12,349 nt of DNA from an uncultured Collinsella sp. (GTDB lineage Bacteria; Actinomycetota; Coriobacteriia; Coriobacteriales; Coriobacteriaceae), in assembly GCA_900552145.1 (NCBI GenBank), contig URYW01000051.1, positions 1 to 12,349 on the forward strand, read 5' to 3'. Positions 1 to 5,298 of this stretch are shown in pieces. The notes under the pieces are model-generated. The model ran no database searches, had not been told where the DNA came from, and was given only the letters and a program-made list of their open reading frames with translations. Position 1 is the first letter of the stretch. Every line of letters starts with the position of its first letter. A program made the position numbers and the translations under genes.

Positions 1-179
1 CCGGGCAGCGGGCCGATGGTACCGATCTTAAACGAAGCGTCGCTCGAAGCGGAACCGCTGGCGCCGCCGTTGGAGGAGCAACCAGCTAGAATGGACATCG
101 CCCCCAGACCTGCTGCGCTCGCGATAACGCTCCTGCGATTCATAACAGGGTTCAATGACTTACCGGTGAGGCTCGACAT
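1..179 (-). CDS. Lipoprotein, probable ABC-transporter substrate-binding protein (partial, N-terminal part only)
   Basis: The minus strand reads 59 codons from an ATG at 179-177 to the left edge without a stop; the rest lies outside the window. The protein opens with a short polar stretch, then an Arg-Arg pair (residues 15-16), a hydrophobic segment and the lipobox ILAGC with the acylated Cys at residue 34. A Ser/Gly/Ala-rich linker follows, then FKIGTIGPLPG. That last segment resembles the first beta strand of LivJ/LivK-type periplasmic-binding proteins, so branched-chain amino acids or similar ligands are the likely cargo, but too little is visible to name one. The start at 179 is preferred because AGGAG lies 6 nt upstream (190-186 on the minus strand). 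An alternative ATG at 143 lacks such a site. The lipoprotein call is firm; the ABC/Liv assignment is inference from about ten residues. Confidence 0.72.
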   Translation of the reverse strand, partial: MSSLTGKSLNPVMNRRSVIASAAGLGAMSILAGCSSNGGASGSASSDASFKIGTIGPLP

Positions 180-200
180 GCGGCTCTCCTCTCAAATCTC

Positions 201-221
201 GTCGGGTTTCGGTTACCCGAC
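201..221 (-). promoter_or_regulatory. Perfect inverted repeat in the leader of the lipoprotein gene
   Basis: GTCGGGT (201-207) and ACCCGAC (215-221) form a perfect 7-bp inverted repeat around a 7-nt centre. It lies about 20 bp upstream of the lipoprotein start, just before the ribosome binding site. It could be an operator or a 5'-UTR hairpin controlling the transporter gene. There is no T-run after it on the minus strand, so it does not look like a terminator. Confidence 0.4.
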
Positions 222-259
222 AGGCCATCCTTCGCCGTGTTCGGCGTTCGCAAAATACT

Positions 260-400
260 AGACGCTTTAGTTAAGGAAAGTGGCGATTATTTTAACTTTT
301 CTTTGGATTTGTTCATTTATCCATAATTATGCGTATTTCTATTGTTTTATGCAGTTTAGCCACTTTATTATGTAAAAGTAATGTTTCCATTCTGTTACAG
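260..400. other. AT-rich intergenic stretch
   Basis: Composition changes sharply here: positions 301-360 contain only 17 G/C in 60 bases, in an otherwise GC-rich window. No convincing open reading frame lies in it. It precedes the minus-strand lipoprotein gene and probably carries its promoter; several AT-rich hexamers could serve as -10 elements, and I cannot choose between them. It also separates that gene from the small frameshifted gene upstream. Confidence 0.45.
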
Positions 401-646
401 GCGTCCCTGCCCTGAATAAAACAGCCTCACCGGTCGTGCTTTATGCGCACTTAGGAAGCGATGTACTTGCCGTCCTGGATCACATAGGCTGTCCATGCCG
501 TCGACACCCATTAGTGTCATGTCGTAGCTCATGTCCTTGGCGTTCTTGAGCAAAACGGACGCTGGGGTGTAATAGATCGGGGCAAAAATAAGCGTGGCTC
601 CGACAAGGAAACTCCTGCGGTTAAGTACGTTGTTGATGCTAAACAT
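395..646 (-). CDS. Small protein with Tat-like leader, probably frameshifted near its 3' end
   Basis: The open frame from ATG 646-644 gives 83 aa and has a strong ribosome binding site (AAGGGGGA, 658-651). The N-terminus shows NRRSFLVGA at residues 9-17 followed by a hydrophobic stretch, matching a twin-arginine (Tat) leader. After Ser53 the reading frame looks wrong. Removing one C at 487/488 gives TAT GTG ATC and the tail YVIQDGKYIAS ending at TAA 453-451, a plausible 64-aa protein. The tail actually encoded is an unstructured, Arg-rich run to 395. I infer a one-base insertion (real mutation or sequence error) near 487. Upstream in-frame TTG 700 is a weaker start. The function is unknown; I do not recognise the family. 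Confidence 0.5.
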   Translation of the reverse strand: MFSINNVLNRRSFLVGATLIFAPIYYTPASVLLKNAKDMSYDMTLMGVDGMDSLCDPGRQVHRFLSAHKARPVRLFYSGQGRL

Positions 647-898
647 GGTGTCCCCCTTTTTTCGCTGGCCGCAGCGCGGCCGTCTTGCGGTACGGAGCAA
701 ACCTTATGGCGCAAACGTTGACAGTTTGTTACGGAGTTCCGTTTGTAGCGAGCATGTTTCCAATGTTTCCGCAGCGTTTCGGGGGTGCCGTTTTGTGCGA
801 CTCCTGTTGCCTGGCGAGCACGCGCCCTCGGTTCACGCTAGAATGCACTCAACCTTTAAGCGGTTAATCCATCCATAAGATGCACGAAGGAGCTATCT
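647..898. other. Divergent intergenic region between the small gene and hom
   Basis: This 252-bp gap must hold the promoters of both divergent genes. On the plus strand a TAGAAT hexamer at 839-844 is a reasonable -10 for hom, about 55 bp before its start, but no good -35 sits 16-18 bp upstream of it. TTGACA occurs at 718-723 without a matching -10. A short palindrome, ACGGA-GT-TCCGT, lies at 731-742. I see no T-box, riboswitch or threonine-rich leader peptide. Confidence 0.3.
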
Positions 899-2242
899 AT
901 GAGCGAACCCCTGCGCACCGTGAACGTCGGCCTCATCGGTCTGGGAACCGTCGGCGGCGGCGTGGCCCGTCTGATCAAGAGCCACCACGATGAGTACCTG
1001 GCCGCCTACGGCATCGACCTTAAGCTGACCCGCGCCTGCGCGCTTGCCTGGGAGCAGGCCGAAGCAGCCGGTATTGAGCGCGAGGCCTTTACGAGCGACT
1101 GGCACGACGTCGTCACCGACCCCGCCGTCGATATCGTCGTCGAGCTCATCGGCGGCGAGCACCCCGCGACCGAAATCTTCACCACCGCCTTCGAGAACAG
1201 CAAGCACGTCGTCTCTGCCAACAAGGCCCTGCTGGGCCGTCATGTCGAGACGCTCGCCGAGAAGGCGCGCGCGTGCGGCGTGCAGATTAAGTGCGAGGCC
1301 AGCTGCGGCGGTGGCATCCCCATTGTCAGCACGCTCGAGCACGACCTGGTGGGCAACAAGATCCTGACCATCGCCGGTATCCTTAACGGCACCACCAACT
1401 ACATCCTGTCGCGCATGGACGCCGAGGGCGCCGATTACGCTGACGTGCTCGCCGACGCCCAGGCAAAGGGCTATGCCGAGGCCGACCCGTCCGCCGACGT
1501 CGACGGCTTCGACGCCGCCAGCAAGACGGCAATCCTCGCTTCCATCGGCTTTGGCACCCGCGTGACCACCGACGATGTCTACCAGCAGGGTATCCGTACC
1601 ATCGGCGCCGAGGACATTGCCCAGGCCCGCGAGCTCGGCTACACCATCAAGCTGCTGGGCATCGCACGCAACACCGACGCCGGCGTCGACGTCCGCGTGC
1701 ATCCCACGCTCATCCCGGCAGACCATATGCTCGCCAAGGTCAACGGCGCCATGAACGCCGTCTACGTGGTGGGTGACGCCGTGGGCGAAACCATGTTCTA
1801 CGGTGCCGGCGCAGGCTCCTTCCCCACCGCAAGCGCCGTCGTGGGCGATATCCTGTCGCTCTCCGAGCAGATCAGCCGCGGCGTGGCTCCGCTGCCCGAG
1901 ATTGAGCCCTATGGTCACAACCTCGCCTTTAAGCCCATGGACGAGCTCCAGACCAAGTACTATGTGCGCCTGAAGGTCGCCGACCGCGTGGGCGCCTTGT
2001 CCGAGACGGTCGACATCTTTGCCAAGCACAACATCTCGATCTCGCTCATCAACCAGGTCGAGGACGGCAAGTCGGGCGTCAGCGATGCCTGCTCGGTCAT
2101 CTTCCTAACGCACCGCGCGCTCGAGAAGGACGTCCAGGCTGCCGCCGCCGAGCTTGCCAGCGTCGACTGCGTGGCCGAGGTCGCCAACGTCCTGCGCATC
2201 GAGGACGTCGAGGCCTGGACAGAAGGCGTCATGGCGAACTAG
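899..2242 (+). CDS. hom: Homoserine dehydrogenase
   Basis: This enzyme reduces aspartate semialdehyde to homoserine with NAD(P)H, the branch point toward threonine and methionine, in the cytoplasm. At 447 aa it matches the usual long monofunctional form with no aspartokinase domain. The N-terminal Rossmann motif is GLIGLGTVGGGV (residues 11-22). ANKALLGRH contains Lys109. The catalytic domain has GILNGTTNYILSRM and the family signature from AKGYAEADP to DAASK, with the presumed catalytic Lys209. A C-terminal ACT domain (about 353-430, starting YYVRLKVADRVGALS) suggests feedback control by an amino acid such as threonine; this is family knowledge. The start is supported by GAAGGAG at 886-892, 6 nt upstream. 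It stands alone: no thrB, thrC or lysC is adjacent, and a strong terminator follows, so it is probably monocistronic. Confidence 0.96.
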   Translation: MSEPLRTVNVGLIGLGTVGGGVARLIKSHHDEYLAAYGIDLKLTRACALAWEQAEAAGIEREAFTSDWHDVVTDPAVDIVVELIGGEHPATEIFTTAFENSKHVVSANKALLGRHVETLAEKARACGVQIKCEASCGGGIPIVSTLEHDLVGNKILTIAGILNGTTNYILSRMDAEGADYADVLADAQAKGYAEADPSADVDGFDAASKTAILASIGFGTRVTTDDVYQQGIRTIGAEDIAQARELGYTIKLLGIARNTDAGVDVRVHPTLIPADHMLAKVNGAMNAVYVVGDAVGETMFYGAGAGSFPTASAVVGDILSLSEQISRGVAPLPEIEPYGHNLAFKPMDELQTKYYVRLKVADRVGALSETVDIFAKHNISISLINQVEDGKSGVSDACSVIFLTHRALEKDVQAAAAELASVDCVAEVANVLRIEDVEAWTEGVMAN

Positions 2243-2273
2243 CCCAACGCTCGCCTAGCAATACGCGCCTTGA

Positions 2274-2308
2274 GGGCTCCCGTCCGATGTGGGACGGGAG
2301 CCCTTTTG
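2274..2308 (+). terminator. Intrinsic terminator of hom
   Basis: A perfect 12-bp GC-rich stem (2274-2285 with 2292-2303) with a 6-nt loop is followed by TTTT at 2304-2307. It begins 31 bp after the hom stop codon and separates hom from the dehydrogenase downstream. Confidence 0.92.
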
Positions 2309-2356
2309 TCTCCTGCCCCAAGCACAACGGCAGAGTACATTTGCGCGAACCGCTCA

Positions 2357-2383
2357 TCGGTAACGCGGGCTACCGTTCACCGA
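2357..2383 (+). promoter_or_regulatory. Bulged inverted repeat upstream of the short-chain dehydrogenase
   Basis: TCGGT-AACG (2357-2365) pairs with CGTT-C-ACCGA (2374-2383), giving 9 bp with a single bulged C and an 8-nt loop. It lies about 75 bp before the dehydrogenase start and beyond the hom terminator, where a promoter or operator would be expected. I could not pick clear -35/-10 elements in this gap. The regulatory role is a guess. Confidence 0.25.
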
Positions 2384-2456
2384 TATGCAGACGCGACCGA
2401 TTCCGGCTACCGCTACGCTGTGCTGCGAATGTCCGCCCGCGATGAGAGGAAGCACC

Positions 2457-3206
2457 ATGTTGCTCGAGGGCAAGAAAGCAATCATCACCGGAGGCACGCG
2501 CGGTATCGGCTATGCCATCGCCTGTCGCTTTATCGAGGAGGGCGCCGCCGTCACGGTCTTTGGCTCGCGTCAGGAGACTGCCGACGCCGCCGTTGAAAAG
2601 CTGGCCGCAGCCTATCCCGAGGCCAAGGTCTGGGGCCGCACCTGCGACCTCACCTCGCTCGAGGCCGTAACCGAGGCCTTTACCGAGGCCGCCGCCGACA
2701 TGGGTGGCCTGGACACGGTCGTTAACAACGCCGGCATCTCCCAGCGCTCGCCGCTTCTGGAGTACACGGCCGAAGAGTTCGCCAAGGTCATGGACCTCAA
2801 CGTCGTCGCCGTCTTTAACGGCCACCAAGCCGCTGCCAAGATTATGGCCGAGGCAGGCCACGGCGGCACCATCACCACCACGAGCTCGATGGTCGCCAAG
2901 TACGGTCAGCCCTCCGGCGTTGGCTATCCCACGTCCAAGTTCGCCGTCAACGGTATGGTCCAGTCGCTCTCGCGCGAGCTCGCCCCCATGGGCATTCGCG
3001 TCAACGCTGTCGCTCCCGGCGTGACCAAGACCGATATGGTCGCCAACCTTCCCGAAGAGGTCATCAAGCCCATCATCGCCACCATTCCGCTCGGCCGCAT
3101 GGGCGAGCCCGAGGACGTCGCCAACGCCTTCGTTTTCCTAGCGAGCGACATGTCCTCCTATGTCACGGGCGCCGTGCTCCCCGTCGACGGAGCCGCCCGC
3201 TCTTAA
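2457..3206 (+). CDS. FabG-like short-chain dehydrogenase/reductase
   Basis: This 249-aa NAD(P)-dependent oxidoreductase is of the classical SDR family. The cofactor motif GGTRGIG lies near residues 11-17 and NNAG follows further on. The catalytic triad is Ser144, Tyr157 and Lys161 (YPTSK). The C-terminus has PGVTKTDM and a final LASDMSSYVTGAVLPVDG, as in 3-oxoacyl-ACP reductases. I chose ATG 2457 because AGAGGA lies 6 nt upstream and the protein then begins directly at the first beta strand; the in-frame extension to 2385 has no such support. No acyl-carrier protein or other fab gene is nearby, so a fatty-acid role is not established. Sugar, alcohol or steroid (bile acid) substrates are equally possible for this family. 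The fold is certain and the substrate unknown. Confidence 0.92.
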   Translation: MLLEGKKAIITGGTRGIGYAIACRFIEEGAAVTVFGSRQETADAAVEKLAAAYPEAKVWGRTCDLTSLEAVTEAFTEAAADMGGLDTVVNNAGISQRSPLLEYTAEEFAKVMDLNVVAVFNGHQAAAKIMAEAGHGGTITTTSSMVAKYGQPSGVGYPTSKFAVNGMVQSLSRELAPMGIRVNAVAPGVTKTDMVANLPEEVIKPIIATIPLGRMGEPEDVANAFVFLASDMSSYVTGAVLPVDGAARS

Positions 3207-3248
3207 GGGACCACAAGCCTCAGCTCCCAGCCTCAACATAGTCCAACA

Positions 3249-3293
3249 AAGAAGGCGCGCCGTCTGCATCAACTGCAGGCAGCGCGCCTTCTT
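3249..3293. terminator. Long hairpin, probable terminator after the dehydrogenase
   Basis: A 12-bp perfect stem (3249-3260 with 3282-3293) continues inward, after one C/A mismatch, for about seven more pairs (3262-3268 with 3274-3280, one G-T wobble) to a 5-nt loop. It begins 43 bp after the dehydrogenase stop. The bases after it on the plus strand are only moderately T-rich (CTGTTTG), and AAA precedes it, so it may work in both directions between the two convergent genes. Confidence 0.6.
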
Positions 3294-3304
3294 CTGTTTG
3301 AAAG

Positions 3305-3551
3305 GGAAGCTGTGTCCCGGAATTCCGACTCAGACCGGGACGCAGCTTCCCTCAGGGCCATGTTTCGGAAAGAGCGCCCCGTTTTGAACGCCGATTCTGG
3401 GATACCGTTTCCGCAACGGGTCTCTCGCGGAAACTGCATCCCACTCTGAGCGCCCATTCCGGGACACAGTTTCCCAACGGCCCCCGTTTCGGAAACCACA
3501 TCCCGTTCCGAGCCTTCAAAGCAGGACGCGGCTTCCCCGAGAGAGTATCGA
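3305..3551. repeat. Four palindromic repeat units at an exact 62-bp spacing
   Basis: Four 46-bp imperfect palindromes begin at 3305, 3367, 3429 and 3491, each exactly 62 bp after the last, with 16-bp spacers. Each starts GGAA(A/G) and ends (C/T)TTCC. The arms in the better units are GGAARCTGYRTCCC and its complement. Unit 1 is the best hairpin: 17 paired bases including one G-T wobble (3304-3320 with 3335-3351) and a 14-nt loop. Units 2 to 4 are more degenerate. The centres and spacers are hardly conserved although their lengths are. The array fills the gap between the convergent dehydrogenase and antiporter genes and ends 15 bp before the antiporter stop codon. The period is not a multiple of three, so it is not coding. 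It most resembles a REP/BIME-like intergenic element. Confidence 0.8.
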
Positions 3552-5114
3552 CTACTTGCCGTCGTCGTCCTGGGCTTCATCGCGCGCATAGAGCTCCAAC
3601 ATGCGGCGGCGGTATTCGCGCACGGCGAGCTTGGCGCGCTCCAGGCGGCGACGCTCGCGCGGAGTCAGCTCGGACGGGTCGACCTCGTCTCCATAGGTCT
3701 TATCGGCAAGCAGGTGCGCAGCGTCCACGATGCGGGCATCGATGTGGCCGCTCGCCGCCTCGGCGGAAAGACGCTCGGCAATCGTATCGAGCGTAGGCAG
3801 GCCCTCGAATACGCGACCATGGCCATGCGAAGTCAGCAGCTCATGCTCGCGCGCGAGCAAGCTCGCTAGGTCGTGGTGGGCGCGCAGGATGTCGAGCGCA
3901 TCGGATGGATGCTCGGCAACCTCTGCCACGGCGGTGACCGGCGCTGCATCGACCACGCGGTAGAAGAGCTGCGCGAGCAGCGGCATCAAGAACACCGTGA
4001 TGGCGCCGGCGGCGACCATAACCGATGCGACGTCTTGCGACAGCGCGCCCGCGTTGACGGCAACGCTCGTCACGGCAACGATGATCGGCAGCGCCGTGGT
4101 GCAGTACAGGGCCACGGTAATGCGACCATACGCCGACACATCGCGCGTCGCAGGACAAATGCTCATGGAAATAAGAATGGGCACGGCACGAATAATCAAC
4201 AACGCCACGATAAAGCCTGCGAGCAGCCCGGGGCGCGACGCCACGGCCGTCAGGTCGATCTTTGCGCCCGATACAGTAAAGAACACCGGAATCAAAAAGC
4301 CGTAGGCCAGGCCGTCGAGCTTGGTCTCGAGCGTATGGTTGCCCTCGGGGATGATGTAGCGCAGGACAAAGCCGGCAGCAAAAGAACCCAACACGATGTC
4401 GAGATCAAAGACGGCCGAGAACGCCACGAGCGTGACCAGGATGAGCACCGTCAGACGCACGAAGGTCTGCGACGTGGTGTCAGCGCGTTCCTCGACAAAC
4501 GCAAAAAAGCGGCTGCCGACGCGCTTGGAGCGGCTCGGGACCACGGCCAGCAACACGCAAACCACCGCAAACAAGCCAAGGATTACGAGCGTTTGGATGC
4601 CAGTGCGGGCAGACAGCAGCACCGACATGGCGAGCACGGGACCGAGCTCGCCCCAAGTGCCATACGCGAGAATCGAGTCGCCCACGCGCGTGCCGGCAAG
4701 CGAACGCTCGCGCATGATGGGTACGAGTGTGCCGAGCGCCGTAGAAGTGAGGGCAAGCGTCACAGCGATACCGTCGAAATGACTGACCGAGAACCACGGG
4801 GTAAAGCGCACGGCAAGCCAGGCGATACCAAATGTGACGACCCACGTCGCCAAGCCGTAGCGCCCCTCCACACCCGTGATGCTCTTGGGGTCGATCTCAA
4901 AGCCGGCAAGCAGGAACAAAAAGGCCAGGCCGAGCTCGGACACGAGCGAGACCTCGGCATCTACATGGATAATGTCGAGCATATGGGGTCCCAGCACCGC
5001 GCCGAACACGAGCAAAAAGACCGTCTCGGGAACGGGTTTCCCGGGAATCGCCGAGGCGATGAAGGGGCTTGCAAAGGCCACGAGCGCGATGATGGCGAGC
5101 GAAACAAATGCCAT
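3552..5114 (-). CDS. CPA2-family cation:proton antiporter (Na+/H+ exchanger fold)
   Basis: This 520-aa inner-membrane protein exchanges Na+ or K+ for protons. About 12 hydrophobic segments fill residues 1-390. Family motifs are LLAGFEID (68-75), the LGSFAAGFVL segment (242-251), and FLIPVFFTVSGAKIDL (273-288). The conserved acidic position of the fifth/sixth helix region appears as GELGPVLA with Glu156, rather than the Asp pair of electrogenic relatives. A roughly 120-residue hydrophilic, charged C-terminal tail follows. It has no visible Rossmann glycine motif, so the RCK/TrkA-N domain of KefB/KefC is absent. The start has AAAGG 6 nt upstream (5125-5121). It is divergent from purL. Cation specificity cannot be read from sequence. 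Confidence 0.88.
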   Translation of the reverse strand: MAFVSLAIIALVAFASPFIASAIPGKPVPETVFLLVFGAVLGPHMLDIIHVDAEVSLVSELGLAFLFLLAGFEIDPKSITGVEGRYGLATWVVTFGIAWLAVRFTPWFSVSHFDGIAVTLALTSTALGTLVPIMRERSLAGTRVGDSILAYGTWGELGPVLAMSVLLSARTGIQTLVILGLFAVVCVLLAVVPSRSKRVGSRFFAFVEERADTTSQTFVRLTVLILVTLVAFSAVFDLDIVLGSFAAGFVLRYIIPEGNHTLETKLDGLAYGFLIPVFFTVSGAKIDLTAVASRPGLLAGFIVALLIIRAVPILISMSICPATRDVSAYGRITVALYCTTALPIIVAVTSVAVNAGALSQDVASVMVAAGAITVFLMPLLAQLFYRVVDAAPVTAVAEVAEHPSDALDILRAHHDLASLLAREHELLTSHGHGRVFEGLPTLDTIAERLSAEAASGHIDARIVDAAHLLADKTYGDEVDPSELTPRERRRLERAKLAVREYRRRMLELYARDEAQDDDGK

Positions 5115-5298
5115 GTGATGCCTTTCTCTTGTTTGCGCATCACTGTAGCACCCTCGCCGTCCTCAACGCGCCACGAGCTGTCGTATCATAGTGAGGTTTA
5201 CAAACATGTGGCTCAAGGCGACCGCGAGGCTTGCCCCGTAAACCGACCGCTGCCGCATACCGTACCGTACGCCCAACCGATCAGGAAGGCAGGAACCA
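5115..5298. other. Divergent promoter region between the antiporter and purL
   Basis: This 184-bp gap must contain both promoters. TATGAT on the minus strand (or TATCAT on the plus strand) near 5184-5190 is a possible -10 for either gene, but neither has a good -35 at the right distance. A short GTTT-AC-AAAC repeat lies at 5196-5205. No purine riboswitch fold or PurR-type box was recognised. The purL ribosome binding site (AGGAAGG at 5283-5289 or AGGA at 5291-5294) closes the gap. Confidence 0.3.

Noticed and set aside
16..261. 81-codon plus-strand open frame at the left edge
   Set aside because: The opposite strand encodes a clear lipoprotein signal with ribosome binding site; the plus frame has no motif.
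162..434. Twelve-base inverted repeat (ACCGGTGAGGCT at 162-173, complement at 423-434) flanking the AT-rich stretch
   Set aside because: One copy lies inside the lipoprotein coding sequence, there is no target-site duplication, and a match of this length can occur by chance in the window.
893..2029. 378-codon antisense open frame opposite hom
   Set aside because: Shadow of the hom codon pattern; composition is Gly/Val/Asp/His-rich and has no domain.
3305..3551. Possible CRISPR array
   Set aside because: The repeats are palindromic, diverged and 46 bp long, with 16-bp spacers; no identical direct repeats and no cas genes nearby.
3269..3589. 106-codon minus-strand open frame across the palindromic array
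   Set aside because: Its sequence is just the translation of the repeats, whose 62-bp period breaks the codon frame, and it overlaps the antiporter 3' end.
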